From the NCBI GenBank assembly GCA_016934825.1, contig JAFGSB010000140.1, positions 1-64,000 of the forward strand: a stretch of 64,000 nucleotides of DNA, given 5' to 3'. This DNA comes from Candidatus Zhuqueibacterota bacterium. GTDB taxonomy: Bacteria; Zhuqueibacterota; Zhuqueibacteria; Residuimicrobiales; Krinioviventaceae. The notes under the pieces are model-generated. The model was not told where the DNA came from. It worked only from the letters and a program-made list of their open reading frames with translations, and searched no databases. Position numbers and translations under genes: made by a program. Within the stretch, counting starts at the first letter, position 1. Every line of letters starts with the position of its first letter. Shown here in pieces: positions 44,775-54,413 of this stretch.

Positions 44775-46442
44775 TTGAAATACCGGACAATATTATTTGC
44801 TCTGGGTTTGCTGTTTTTGACGGCTAATACCTCTTTTACTCAGGACCACCAGACCTGGAGTTATAACAAAGCCATATACGAGGTAAACGTCCGGCAATAT
44901 ACAAAAGCCGGCACTTTTGCCGCATTTGAGGACCACCTGGAGCGTCTGCAAAAAATGGGGGTCGGCATTCTCTGGTTTATGCCGATCCACCCCATCGGCG
45001 AGTTAAACCGTCTGGGCAGCCTGGGGAGTTATTATTCCGTAAAGGATTATCTGGCCGTCAATACCGAGTTTGGAACGATGGACGAGTTCAAGGCGCTTGT
45101 TCAAAAAATACATGATATGGGTATGTACGTTATCATCGACTGGGTGGCAAACCATACCGCCTGGGACAATCCGTTGACCATAACCCATCCGGACTGGTAC
45201 AGCACAGACGAATACGGCGAATTTATCCCGCCGCCCGGTACAGACTGGACGGATGTGATCGAGCTGGACTACAGTCAGCAGGGATTGCGGGATTATATGA
45301 TCGAGGCCATGAAATTCTGGGTCCGGGAAACCGATATCGACGGCTTCCGGTGCGATGCCGTCAGTATGGTGCCGCTGGACTTTTGGGAAACGGCTTTTAC
45401 CGAATTAAAAAACCTGAAACCCGGACTTTTTATGCTTGCGGAAGACGACGGCCGGCAATATCAATATGCCGGTTTTGATATGACTTGTGCATGGGGATAT
45501 TTCGGTTTTGGCGACGGTCTTTTAAAACGGATTGCCTGCGGTTCGGACAATGCCAACGATTTGTATAACTATATCACCAATGATCAAAACAGGTATCCGG
45601 GCGCGCATTACCGTATGTATTTTACTTCAAATCATGACGAAAACTCCTGGTATGGAACGGATTTTGAACAGTTTGGAGATGCGGCGCAAGTCTTTACGGC
45701 GTTAACTTGCCTGTTAAAGGGCATGCCGCTGGTGTACAGCGGCCAGGAAGCGGGAATAGACAAGCGGCTTTTGTTTTTCGATAAAGACGAAATCGAGTGG
45801 CGGCAGCATCCTTTCGCGGAAATTTATACCACGCTGTTCAATTTGAAAAAAGAAAACAAAGCATTATGGAACGGTTTGAACGGCGGAAAAGTGCGGCGGG
45901 TTAAAACATCGCTTAATGAAGACATATTTGCGTTTATCAGGGAAAAAGATTCGGATAAAATTTTTGCCGCGCTCAACCTTTCGCCTGAATACACAGACGT
46001 CTCCCTGCTTGAGACCTTGTATTACGGATTTTACACCGATGTTTTTACCGGCGATACCGTCACCTTCGGTTCGGGAGCGCATATACCGCTCCCGGCATGG
46101 GGCTACAAAGTATACAGGAAAACGGAAAAAACGACGGGAATAACTATTAACAACAGTTCTCCGGAAGAATTTAACCTTTACCAGAATTATCCGAATCCGT
46201 TTAACCTGAATACAAAAATCCGGTTCTATTTGCCGGAGGGCAAAAAAGTTAACCTGACTATATATAATTCAATCGGCGAGAAAGTCAAAACGCTTTTGTC
46301 GGAGTATGTCCCGTCCGGCTTTTATACCATTTCCTGGGACAGCACGGATGAAGGCGGCGACCCTGTATCAAGCGGATTGTATTTTTATAAAATTATTACA
46401 GAGAATGGTGTTTTCATTAGAAAGATGATATTACTGCGGTAG
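44775..46442 (+). CDS. Alpha-amylase family (GH13) protein with C-terminal sorting domain
   Basis: 555 residues. Seen: a signal peptide (LLFLTANTSFTQ), a GH13 barrel with IIDWVANHTAW, FRCDAVSMV (nucleophile Asp194), LAEDDG (acid/base Glu223) and SNHDEN (Asp288), a beta C domain, and a type IX sorting domain starting near residue 465 (YQNYPNPFNLNTKI ... SGLYFYKI ... IRKMILLR). The start is TTG, with ACAGGAA 8 bases upstream. It is secreted and probably attached to the cell surface, acting on starch-like glucans. The glucan preference is inferred only. Confidence 0.93.
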   Translation: MKYRTILFALGLLFLTANTSFTQDHQTWSYNKAIYEVNVRQYTKAGTFAAFEDHLERLQKMGVGILWFMPIHPIGELNRLGSLGSYYSVKDYLAVNTEFGTMDEFKALVQKIHDMGMYVIIDWVANHTAWDNPLTITHPDWYSTDEYGEFIPPPGTDWTDVIELDYSQQGLRDYMIEAMKFWVRETDIDGFRCDAVSMVPLDFWETAFTELKNLKPGLFMLAEDDGRQYQYAGFDMTCAWGYFGFGDGLLKRIACGSDNANDLYNYITNDQNRYPGAHYRMYFTSNHDENSWYGTDFEQFGDAAQVFTALTCLLKGMPLVYSGQEAGIDKRLLFFDKDEIEWRQHPFAEIYTTLFNLKKENKALWNGLNGGKVRRVKTSLNEDIFAFIREKDSDKIFAALNLSPEYTDVSLLETLYYGFYTDVFTGDTVTFGSGAHIPLPAWGYKVYRKTEKTTGITINNSSPEEFNLYQNYPNPFNLNTKIRFYLPEGKKVNLTIYNSIGEKVKTLLSEYVPSGFYTISWDSTDEGGDPVSSGLYFYKIITENGVFIRKMILLR

Positions 46443-46772
46443 GATCGATTGACCCCGGGGAAAAAGTTATCTTACAATTCCACAAATTTTTAATTTTGTC
46501 TTGCATTTTTCACGAAAATATATTTATTAATATCATTATCCAGAAATGACCCAATAATACCGAGGTGGAGTGAACTTTTATATTCGAATATAAAATTATA
46601 TAATTATAATTGTGATCGTAATGAGGATATCTTATGGAATTAATTCTGCTGATCTTATTAACCACGGAAATAAATATGTAATTTATTTTTCTATTTATAA
46701 ATCAAGGGCAAAGCCTTCGCGGATTGTTACTCCGGGATTCTTGCCCGACACAAACAAAAAAGTGGAGGGAAA
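46443..46772. other. Leader region of the ICMT-type gene pair
   Basis: 330 bases. It contains a perfect 20-bp palindrome centred at 46585 (TTTTATATTC / GAATATAAAA). A 15-codon reading frame rich in Leu and Ile starts at ATG 46634 behind GAGGATATCTT. A GGGCAA / TTGCCC inverted repeat spans 46706-46746. These could form a regulatory leader; the evidence is weak. Confidence 0.35.
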
Positions 46773-47267
46773 ATGAATAGGTTTAATAATAAAAATTTGA
46801 CATTTTGGGGCGCCTCGCCAATTATATTTATTATTACAATTTTATATACCATTCCGATAATTATCATTAATCATTACTTAAAACCTGTCTTTGAGATGAA
46901 TTTTATTCCTCATAAAATCTTACTTTCTGTAACAATTATTTTACTTTGTATTGGAGTTCCTTTATATATTACAACATTAAGGGTTCTTAAAACGGCTTAT
47001 ACGAAACAAGAATTAATATCTACCGGGATTTTTTCCATATGTAGAAATCCTCTCTTTGCAGTAGTAATATTTCTAATTCTTCCCGGGATCATACTATTCT
47101 TTAATTCCTGGTTATTGTTAACTATTCCATGTTTTATGTTTTTTGTGTTCAAAATATTTATAAATAAAGAAGAGTATTTAATGGAGAAAAAATTTGGACA
47201 GGAGTATGTCATATATAAGAACAATACATCAATAATATTTCCAAAAATATGGAAATACAAAAAATGA
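46773..47267 (+). CDS. ICMT/PEMT-like membrane methyltransferase, first
   Basis: 164 residues with about five membrane segments. Seen: the family's SAM-binding region ELISTGIFSICRNPLFAVV and the C-terminal NKEEYLMEKKFGQEYVIYK box (Glu-Glu plus FGxEYxxY). Isoprenylcysteine carboxyl methyltransferase-type proteins in bacteria act on lipids or small hydrophobic molecules; the substrate is unknown. GTGGAGGG precedes the ATG. Its stop overlaps the start of a second member by 4 bases. Confidence 0.85.
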   Translation: MNRFNNKNLTFWGASPIIFIITILYTIPIIIINHYLKPVFEMNFIPHKILLSVTIILLCIGVPLYITTLRVLKTAYTKQELISTGIFSICRNPLFAVVIFLILPGIILFFNSWLLLTIPCFMFFVFKIFINKEEYLMEKKFGQEYVIYKNNTSIIFPKIWKYKK

Positions 47268-47857
47268 CAAACTTAATTAATTTCAAGGGTAACAAGGAAA
47301 AGATAGCTACAGGAAAAGACAAAAATCCATCACTATTAAAGAGATTTAAAAATCTCTTAGGTGTTGGACCTCTCTTGCTCCTATTGGGTCTTTTAATTGA
47401 AGGATTAACTATTGTTATACGTCAATGGTTTTCTTTTTACGTTCCAATAACCTTTGAATTACAAATCATATTAACTGTGTTTTGTGTTTCCGTGTGGCTA
47501 TTGGGAATGATTTGGTTCAATCGTTCATTAGATTTGATCAAGGTCAACCTGTTAGATGAAAAGAGAAAGCTCGTTACGCATGGTCCTTTCAACTATGTGA
47601 GACATCCGATGTACTCCACACTTTTATGGACAATTCCGCCGATTGTGATGATCTGGTTTTCGGATTTGCTTTTCCTTATTCCCTGGATTTTATTATTTAT
47701 TCTATCTCATTACATAGTTACTCTGGAAGAGCAAAAATTGATTGAAATATTTGGTGTAGAGTATGAAAAATATCGGAAATTCGTTCCATTGTTACTACCT
47801 TATAAAGGCGCCGGCGGCAGGCGCTATTGTCAGCAATGTGATGAAGTTAAACTGTAA
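47264..47857 (+). CDS. ICMT/PEMT-like membrane methyltransferase, second
   Basis: 197 residues. Seen: four or five membrane segments, then LVTHGPFNYVRHPMYSTLLW and LEEQKLIEIFGVEYEKYRK, the same boxes as in the preceding gene but in a closer match to the canonical 'YxxxRHPxY' form. The ATG overlaps the previous stop (ATGA), which implies translational coupling. The two proteins differ strongly, so they may act on the same substrate in sequence or as a pair. A short basic tail with a CQQC motif ends the protein. Confidence 0.86.
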   Translation: MTNLINFKGNKEKIATGKDKNPSLLKRFKNLLGVGPLLLLLGLLIEGLTIVIRQWFSFYVPITFELQIILTVFCVSVWLLGMIWFNRSLDLIKVNLLDEKRKLVTHGPFNYVRHPMYSTLLWTIPPIVMIWFSDLLFLIPWILLFILSHYIVTLEEQKLIEIFGVEYEKYRKFVPLLLPYKGAGGRRYCQQCDEVKL

Positions 47858-48173
47858 TATTTATAAACAGTATTACATTACATGCAATTGCTACAAACCA
47901 CCCCATATTTTTAAAATTATTATTGCTGGTCGACTGAAAAACTGCAGCGTTAAATTTTCCTCGCGTCAGTCGACTGGATATATGTTGCGTTAATTTTTTT
48001 AAGTTTGTAAGTCGGGCCTGTGGCCCGGCATATAAACTGAAACGATTGTTTTTAATTTGATTTCCCCATAATTTGAGTATATTAATTAACAAAGCTCAAT
48101 TTGATACAGCCCTGACCGGGGAAATTTTTCCATGGCGGGTTGAAACAACATTATAAATATACAAGAGAATAAT
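47858..48173. other. Intergenic region with REP-like hairpins
   Basis: Contains a perfect palindrome CAGTCGACTG at about 47966 with a partial copy GGTCGACTG near 47930. An 8-bp GTCGGGCC-TGT-GGCCCGGC hairpin lies at about 48011-48031, and its stem recalls the GCCGGG stem of the RAYT-flanking hairpin near 10.24 kb. No gene is visible. Confidence 0.45.
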
Positions 48174-49106
48174 ATGAACATCGGTTCCAGCATTTTACAG
48201 GCCATAGGCAATACATCGTTAGTGCGGCTGACTCATGTCGTTCCTGACGGCTGTGCAAAGGTGTTTGTCAAACTCGAATGGGAAAACCCCACCGGCAGTA
48301 TGAAAGACCGTTCGGCATTAGCTATGATCTCGAGTGCCGAAGAGGACGGCCGCCTGAAACCCGGCGATACGATCGTCGAGTACACCGGCGGCAGCACCGG
48401 CATCTCGCTGGCGTTGATCTGTGTGGCAAAGGGATACCGCCTTCAGATCATTACCTCCGATGCGTTCAGTCAGGACAAGTTGAATCAAATGTCGGCGTTT
48501 GGCGCGGAGCTGTTTATGGTGCCGAGTGAAGGCGGACTCACAACCAGAAAACTGATCCTGGATATGATCACGGCCGCAAGAAAATTCAGCCAAAAACCGA
48601 ACACTTACTGGACGGACCAGTTAAACAATCTTGACAGTATTGCCGGTTATTATCCGCTGGCCGAGGAGATATGGTCACAGACCGGCGGAAAAATCGACGC
48701 TTTTGTTCATTCCGTCGGCACCGGGGCCTCACTGCGGGGCGTGGCAACGGCGCTAAAGTCTTACAATCCGGGGGTAAAAATTATCGCCGTCGAACCGGCC
48801 GAGTCCGCCGTGTTGTCGGGCGGAGAACCCGGACCGCATAAAATCGAGGGCATCGGCATCGGATATACGCCGCCGCTCTGGGAACCGTCTCTTGTGGATG
48901 AAATTATTGCGGTCAGCACGGATGACGCCAAAGCCATGGCCAGACGTCTGGCCCGTGATGAAGGGCTGTTTGCCGGGACCTCCTCCGGAGCGAATGTCGT
49001 TGCCGCCATTAAAGCGGCGGAACAGTTGAGGCCGGATGCCAGTATTGTGACCCTGATGGTCGATTCCGGGCTGAAATATCTCAGCACCGATGTTTACAAA
49101 AGATAG
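48174..49106 (+). CDS. PLP-dependent cysteine synthase family protein
   Basis: 310 residues, fold type II. Seen: the PLP-lysine motif ENPTGSMKDRSA (the Lys forms the aldimine), the asparagine-loop region YTGGSTGISLALIC, the phosphate-binding loop VGTGASLRGVATALK, and the C-terminal SSGANVVAAI box. The family includes O-acetylserine sulfhydrylase, cystathionine beta-synthase and related enzymes; the exact thiol donor cannot be read from the sequence. AAGAGA lies before the ATG. The gene is richer in GC than its neighbours. Confidence 0.9.
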   Translation: MNIGSSILQAIGNTSLVRLTHVVPDGCAKVFVKLEWENPTGSMKDRSALAMISSAEEDGRLKPGDTIVEYTGGSTGISLALICVAKGYRLQIITSDAFSQDKLNQMSAFGAELFMVPSEGGLTTRKLILDMITAARKFSQKPNTYWTDQLNNLDSIAGYYPLAEEIWSQTGGKIDAFVHSVGTGASLRGVATALKSYNPGVKIIAVEPAESAVLSGGEPGPHKIEGIGIGYTPPLWEPSLVDEIIAVSTDDAKAMARRLARDEGLFAGTSSGANVVAAIKAAEQLRPDASIVTLMVDSGLKYLSTDVYKR

Positions 49107-49376
49107 AATTTCCGAGTTTCCTGGGTTTACCTGCTTCAACCCTGAATTTTTCCGCATATATTTTTTTATGTAAAAATTTATGATAATTTACTTGTTTTAA
49201 ATTATGAAATTGTATTAATTCAATTACCTTTTCTTTTGTACGATGGATCAAAAATCCATTATTACCGAAACCTGAACTTTTCCAGTTTTTAGTATTGTAA
49301 ACACAGCAAAATTATGTGACTCGTATCGATAATTTAAAAAATATTTTGAACGGACTAACAAACAAGGCGGGCAAAA

Positions 49377-49850
49377 ATGAAATCCAAAAAAACTATTGTT
49401 GTTCTTTTACTGATGTTGCTGACAGCGCTTTTTTTTATCGGCTGTGCGGCAAATAACGAAATGTATGTTTCCAAACCGGCGGGATTTTGGGCCGGATTAT
49501 GGCACGGGCTGATCATTATCGTGACATTCATCATAGGCCTTTTTACCGATAGCGTCGGGATATATGAGGTCAATAATTCGGGCGGCTGGTATAATTTCGG
49601 GTTTGTGTTCGGCGCCATTATCGCATTGGGACATGGCAAAATATGGAAACCGGTTAAGAAAAAATGTACTCCAAAGAGTGACAAAGAAAAAGAGTGGGAA
49701 GAAATCGGCGCCAAAGTGGAAGAAAAAGTGCGGACCGGTATACAAAAATGGCTGGATGAAAGCGACAAAGGGGAAATGGATTGGGAAGAGATCGGCAAAA
49801 AAGTTGAAGAAAAAATAAAGCGTGAATTAAGGAACTGGGCTGATAAATAA
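49377..49850 (+). CDS. Small lipoprotein with membrane segments
   Basis: 157 residues. Seen: a lipobox (LTALFFIGCAAN), then a conserved stretch FWAGLWHGLIIIVTFIIGLFTDSVGIYE and GGWYNFGFVFGAIIALGHG (two membrane segments), and a charged coiled-coil-prone tail rich in Lys/Glu. Short proteins with this conserved GLWHG ... GIYEVNN stretch recur in many bacteria and have no known function. The tail carries a repeated WEEIGxKVEEK motif. The start has AAGGCGGGC upstream. Confidence 0.75.
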   Translation: MKSKKTIVVLLLMLLTALFFIGCAANNEMYVSKPAGFWAGLWHGLIIIVTFIIGLFTDSVGIYEVNNSGGWYNFGFVFGAIIALGHGKIWKPVKKKCTPKSDKEKEWEEIGAKVEEKVRTGIQKWLDESDKGEMDWEEIGKKVEEKIKRELRNWADK

Positions 49851-49977
49851 AGATATTGGGATATATCAATTCCAGTTTTACATGAGTTTTGCCTGTTATT
49901 TTCAATCGATTCGTAATTTAGAAACTTACAGGATAGTTGAATTTGTTTTCGTTGCCCAAATGAAGAGGGATCAGCCC

Positions 49978-50598
49978 ATGGAAAAACTCATCAGGATAGG
50001 TGGAACAACACATATAATTTGCGCTGTACTGTTATTTTTTAGCTGGTTTTCGATAGGCGCTTTCATGTGGACCGAAATCAGCGCGCAAAACTTTTCGGCC
50101 ATGGTACAAAACCCCGCCTGGATACCCGTCAACATCATATTACTTGTTACGACAGTATTATTGATTCCCGGCATTATCGGATTATTTCTCCGGCTCCCGG
50201 AAAAAGCGGGAGTTCTGGGAATTACAGCTTTTTATGTTACATTGTTAGCCATCATTTGGTACGCCGGCATTCAATTTTATGAAACCTTTTTCTGGCCCGT
50301 TATTGCCGCGGAATCACCGGCCCTGTTTCAAGCCGTGGGATTCTCGCCGACGAACAAACTTTTATTTTTCCAATTCATCCTGAGCGGAGCGGTCTGGGTG
50401 ACCGGCTTTATTCTTTTGGGTGTCCTCACTTTCCGTTCAAATTATATATCAAAATGGGCCATTTTCTTTTATACGATTGGCGCCGTTCTTTTTGGGGTCG
50501 GCATGGCATTTCCCGTCAGAACAGTTGGTCTTTTTTTGTTTTGTATCGGGATGAATAAGTATGGTCTCACGCTCTTAAAAGACAATTCGGTTTATTAA
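49978..50598 (+). CDS. DUF4386 family membrane protein
   Basis: 206 residues with about six membrane segments. Seen: the N-terminal RIGGTTHIICAVL and later AIIWYAGIQFYETFFWPVIAAE, resembling DUF4386 proteins of unknown role. The start at 49978 follows GAGGGATC; an in-frame ATG at 49960 is an alternative. It is in no obvious operon. Confidence 0.7.
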   Translation: MEKLIRIGGTTHIICAVLLFFSWFSIGAFMWTEISAQNFSAMVQNPAWIPVNIILLVTTVLLIPGIIGLFLRLPEKAGVLGITAFYVTLLAIIWYAGIQFYETFFWPVIAAESPALFQAVGFSPTNKLLFFQFILSGAVWVTGFILLGVLTFRSNYISKWAIFFYTIGAVLFGVGMAFPVRTVGLFLFCIGMNKYGLTLLKDNSVY

Positions 50599-50750
50599 AC
50601 CGATTATCATTCACATCTAACTATTTTCTCCGGTTACTATCCCGCAGTTCAGGAACCGTAGGGGCCCACAGGATATTCTGTTTTCTTTTCCGCTCTGAAA
50701 AAATTTCCAGGTCGAACCGGGTAATTACCCGGAACACGCCCTTATACAAT

Positions 50751-52094
50751 TTATTCTGCGGGGGGAACGGTCAATTCCGTCGCCGTCTGAATTCCCGTCG
50801 CCACTTCTGTTATGATACCCAGCCTGACATATATCGGGTGGGCCGTCTTTCTTAACTCGGCAAGTTTCGTCGCGAATAAAAGAGCGCCCAAAACGCACAA
50901 AATGCCGCCTATCATTAAAGTGTATGGCGCATTCCAAATACTTGCCAAACTCCCCGCCAGCAAACTGCCGAAAGGCGCAGTTCCCATAAATGCCATCGTA
51001 TAAAAACTCATAACCCGCCCCCGTTTGTCATCATCTACTATGGTCTGTAGAATTGTGTTGCTTGAGGCCATTTGCAGCATCATACCAAGTCCGGTTATAA
51101 TCATCAAAATCAGAGAAAGGATAAAAACACGGGACAAAGAAAATATAACAAGCCCAATCCCAAAGACGCCCGCAGACAGAGGAATAACTTTGCCGAGACC
51201 CAGAACACTTTTCCTCGACGCCAGGTAAAATGCGCCGATCAACGCGCCGATTCCGGAAGCGCCCATCAGCATACCGAATGTATGAGGACCGCCATGAAGG
51301 ATCTCCCTGGCAAAAACGGGCATAAGCACCGCATAAGGCATTCCCATTAAACTGATCAATCCGAGCAAAAGGATAATTGCTTTTATCGGCGCAAAACCAA
51401 AAGTATAATTAAATCCTTCCTTTAGCTCTTTAAAAACCTCGATTTTTTTTGTTTCCCACTCTGGGGATTTTACCTTCATGAGAAGCAGAGACAGGATCAC
51501 AAAAAGATAACTGACGCCGTTAAGAAGAAAACAAAATCCTTCTCCGACAGAAGCGATTAATACGCCGGCAATTGAAGGTCCCAAAAGTCTCGCGCCGTTA
51601 ACCATTGACGAATTCAAGGCAATTGCGTTCCCCAAATCCTCCTTTTTTTCCACCATTTCAACAACAAATGACTGCCGCGCCGGTATATCGAAAGCGTTAA
51701 TGCAGCCGAGCATTACGCTTAAAAATATAATGTGCCAGACATCAATCGTCTTGCTAAAAAAAAGAGCTGCCAGGATTAAAGCCTGTATCATTGCCAGGAC
51801 TTGAGTAGCAATCAAAATATGATACCGGTTCCACCTGTCAGTCAATACACCGGCGAAAGGCGCCAACAGGAAGGTGGGGATTTGACCCGCAAAACCCACC
51901 ACACCCAATAAAAACGCGGAATCTGTAAGGCTGTACACAAGCCAGGGCATTGCGATTCGCTGGAGCCACGTTCCTATCAGCGAGAGGCTTTGACCCGCAA
52001 AAAAGAGCCGATAATTTCGATAGCGAAGAGAACGAAAAATTATGTTGAGCCCTGACGGCTTATTCGTACCATATTTGCCGGACACCTTTTTCAT
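50751..52094 (-). CDS. MFS exporter (MFS_3/enterobactin-exporter-like)
   Basis: 447 residues, 12 predicted helices. Seen: the family start NYRLFFAGQSLSLIGTWLQR, the loop GVLTDRWNRYHIL between helices 2 and 3, and FDIPARQSFVVEMV. It is similar to EntS-type multidrug and siderophore exporters. The substrate is unknown. No siderophore genes are near, so drug efflux is the more cautious guess. The ribosome binding site is weak. Confidence 0.86.
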   Translation of the reverse strand: MKKVSGKYGTNKPSGLNIIFRSLRYRNYRLFFAGQSLSLIGTWLQRIAMPWLVYSLTDSAFLLGVVGFAGQIPTFLLAPFAGVLTDRWNRYHILIATQVLAMIQALILAALFFSKTIDVWHIIFLSVMLGCINAFDIPARQSFVVEMVEKKEDLGNAIALNSSMVNGARLLGPSIAGVLIASVGEGFCFLLNGVSYLFVILSLLLMKVKSPEWETKKIEVFKELKEGFNYTFGFAPIKAIILLLGLISLMGMPYAVLMPVFAREILHGGPHTFGMLMGASGIGALIGAFYLASRKSVLGLGKVIPLSAGVFGIGLVIFSLSRVFILSLILMIITGLGMMLQMASSNTILQTIVDDDKRGRVMSFYTMAFMGTAPFGSLLAGSLASIWNAPYTLMIGGILCVLGALLFATKLAELRKTAHPIYVRLGIITEVATGIQTATELTVPPAE

Positions 52095-52436
52095 CGGGAA
52101 ATATTTCTTTTCTAAAAAAACAATTTCATTTCACTGTTTGATATATATAATTTTTCCCCGCCAACATGGAAAATACCGGAGGGCGCCGTTTAACGGGATC
52201 GCGTACGCATTGAAGTTCCTTTCGGACGACATGTAAAACTTAACCCGCCCTGAAAAAATTTCCGGCGCACATTTAAGTTAATACAAACTAAAATAGTTAT
52301 CAAGATTTATCTGTAGATCAAAAAGATTATCTGCGGTTTTCCAGGGTGAACAAAAAATTTTGTCCTTTAGTCCACATATTATTGCACTCCACAGGAAGAA
52401 CCCCGGCGCAGGCTCATCCCCCACCCCCTTCAAACC
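52095..52436. other. Intergenic region, no gene supported
   Basis: About 340 bases between the MFS gene and the lipocalin-like lipoprotein, both on the minus strand. A 33-codon minus-strand frame near 52140-52240 has no supporting features. A C-rich stretch follows at 52400-52440. Confidence 0.4.
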
Positions 52437-52892
52437 CTACCCCTCTATCCGTACATACTCCGCGGTAGTTTTGTTTGCGCCTCCGGCATACGTCCAACTC
52501 AGACTCAAAATATTATTCACAACTGAAAAATCATAATTTATTGTCGCTTTGCCGCCGGTTGGACCCGTCCAGGCGATATACAGTTTATTCCCGGATGAAG
52601 TCCATGTTCCCGGCAAGGTCAAGAGGGGTCCGTCAATATTGGTGATCTGTTCCGCTGCGCCGTCTGTTTTGAGCTTTAATTTCCACACAAGTCCCAGCGA
52701 ATCGAGCTGGCTTTTGTTATAGGTCCCGGTTTCGGCGGGCGTGGTCCAACTCACACTGTAAATGTCCCAGTTGCCGATAAAATCCGGCTCTTTTTTCGGT
52801 TCGACCGGATTGTCCTTGGAACACGCGCTGAGAAGCAATAAAACAATTATCACGCCGGATAATGCCGGTTTAAAAAATTTAACATTTTTCAT
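52437..52892 (-). CDS. Lipocalin-like lipoprotein
   Basis: 151 residues. Seen: a lipobox (LLLLSAC, Cys near residue 24), then a beta-barrel-like region with IGNWDIYSVSW (the GxW first strand of lipocalin-like domains) and short beta strands to the end. Function unknown. The start at 52892 is preferred because GGAGG lies 5 bases upstream; three earlier in-frame starts fall on the ribosome binding site itself. Confidence 0.75.
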   Translation of the reverse strand: MKNVKFFKPALSGVIIVLLLLSACSKDNPVEPKKEPDFIGNWDIYSVSWTTPAETGTYNKSQLDSLGLVWKLKLKTDGAAEQITNIDGPLLTLPGTWTSSGNKLYIAWTGPTGGKATINYDFSVVNNILSLSWTYAGGANKTTAEYVRIEG

Positions 52893-52964
52893 CATATCCT
52901 CCACTAAATAAGGCGTTAACGGTTATGGATATTTTATATTATTTTGCCCGGCTCAATCTTTTTT

Positions 52965-54368
52965 CTACCTTGCCTGTTCGGTGAACCTGTATTTCCGGAA
53001 CTGGTCCCGCGCGGCCAGAAGCTTTTCCGCTCTTTTCTCCTTTCGTTTTACATTCGCCGGATTATATCCCCTGACCTTGAACTGAAACTGCCGTCCCCAG
53101 TAAGCGATGTTTAGAAATAACGGGAAATACATATTTTTATAGCCGGCGGGAGTGAACAGCCAGCGGCAAATCCTTTGCAGTATCCGCCGGGGAGAATAAA
53201 ACCGTTTATTGATCCATTGCAGTCCGCCCATGAGATCTTCCCGGCTTATCAAAGCGGGATTATAGACGGCATATTTATAATCATAATGTTCCCAGTTAAA
53301 ATCGACGATCCGGTCCTTCATCTCTTTAAATAACGTGGTGCCCGGCAGCGGCGTTAAAATGGAAGCCTGGATGGTGTCGATTCCGATCCGATCCAAAATT
53401 TTCAGTGTTTTTTCAAATATTTCCGGGGAATCGGAATCAAAACCGAATATCATTCCCGCTTCGACAAATATACCGTATTGATGGAATTTACGGACAGCCT
53501 GCTCGTAATACCGGGGCTGTTTGATGGTTTTGTTCTGGGAGCATAACGCATCTTCGGAAAAGCTCTCCAGGCCGACAAATACTCCCGCGCATCCGGATTG
53601 CTGCAACAGCGCCAGTAATTCATCGTCGTCAGTGATTTCTATTGAGGCCTGTGTGACCCATTTTTTCTTTAACGGGGCTATCGCTTTTAAAAGCTCCACA
53701 ATATATTCCCTGTCCTGGGTCAAATTGTCGTCGATGAACATAAAAAACTTTTCCTTAAAAGAGCCCAGCTCCGCGACGACGTCCTCTATCGGTCTCTGGT
53801 ATCTTTTTCCGCCGTAAAACGATGTAATGGAACAAAATGAGCACTTGTTCCGGCAGCCGAGGGTCGCGTAGGTGGTATGCGGGGAAAGATAACCGGACTT
53901 TTTCAATAAATGTTTCGGCAGTTTTATCGGTTTTTTTTCATCAACCGTGCCGTGATATATTTTTTTTAATTGTTTGTTTTCCGCGTCCGCCAGTAATTCC
54001 GGCCAGGCCCCGTCGGCCGGTCCGATGACGATTGCATACGCGTATTCACGTGCTTCTTCAACATTAAATGTCGGATGAAATCCGCCCAGCACTACCGGGA
54101 TATTTTTTTTGCGGAACAGGTCGCACAGCTCGTAACTCCTCGGGGCGGTCGCCGTCATAACGGTTATACCGACCAGATCAAAATCCTCATTCAGCGACAC
54201 GTCCTCAATCTGTTCATCGATCAGTTTCAGTTCGTGCTTATCGGGAGTCAGGGCGGCCACCGATAAAAGCGACAACTGGGAAAACCTGAACGTTTTGCCG
54301 TTAAAAAATTTTTTCTTTCCCAGTCCGCGCCACCTTCCGGACGCGGGAGAAATAAGACATATTTTCAT
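52965..54368 (-). CDS. B12-binding radical SAM protein
   Basis: 467 residues. Seen: an N-terminal cobalamin-binding-like Rossmann region (LSVAALTPDKHELKLIDEQ, VGITVMTATAPRSYELC, PVVLGGFHPTF), then the 4Fe-4S motif CRNKCSFCSI (CX3CX2C) near residue 173, and radical-SAM strands FIDDNLTQD and GLESFSEDAL. The arrangement is that of B12-dependent methyltransferases such as HpnP or bacteriochlorophyll enzymes. The substrate is unknown. The reading frame ends in a basic tail. GAGGTG lies upstream. Confidence 0.9.
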   Translation of the reverse strand: MKICLISPASGRWRGLGKKKFFNGKTFRFSQLSLLSVAALTPDKHELKLIDEQIEDVSLNEDFDLVGITVMTATAPRSYELCDLFRKKNIPVVLGGFHPTFNVEEAREYAYAIVIGPADGAWPELLADAENKQLKKIYHGTVDEKKPIKLPKHLLKKSGYLSPHTTYATLGCRNKCSFCSITSFYGGKRYQRPIEDVVAELGSFKEKFFMFIDDNLTQDREYIVELLKAIAPLKKKWVTQASIEITDDDELLALLQQSGCAGVFVGLESFSEDALCSQNKTIKQPRYYEQAVRKFHQYGIFVEAGMIFGFDSDSPEIFEKTLKILDRIGIDTIQASILTPLPGTTLFKEMKDRIVDFNWEHYDYKYAVYNPALISREDLMGGLQWINKRFYSPRRILQRICRWLFTPAGYKNMYFPLFLNIAYWGRQFQFKVRGYNPANVKRKEKRAEKLLAARDQFRKYRFTEQAR

Positions 54369-54413
54369 GATATTTCACCTCTATTCTACAAATGTTATAA
54401 TTTCCAAGAATAA

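Noticed and set aside
46634-46681. 15-codon leader peptide as a firm call
   Set aside because: It has a fair ribosome binding site but no codon run typical of attenuators and no clear terminator/antiterminator pair; kept only as a remark.
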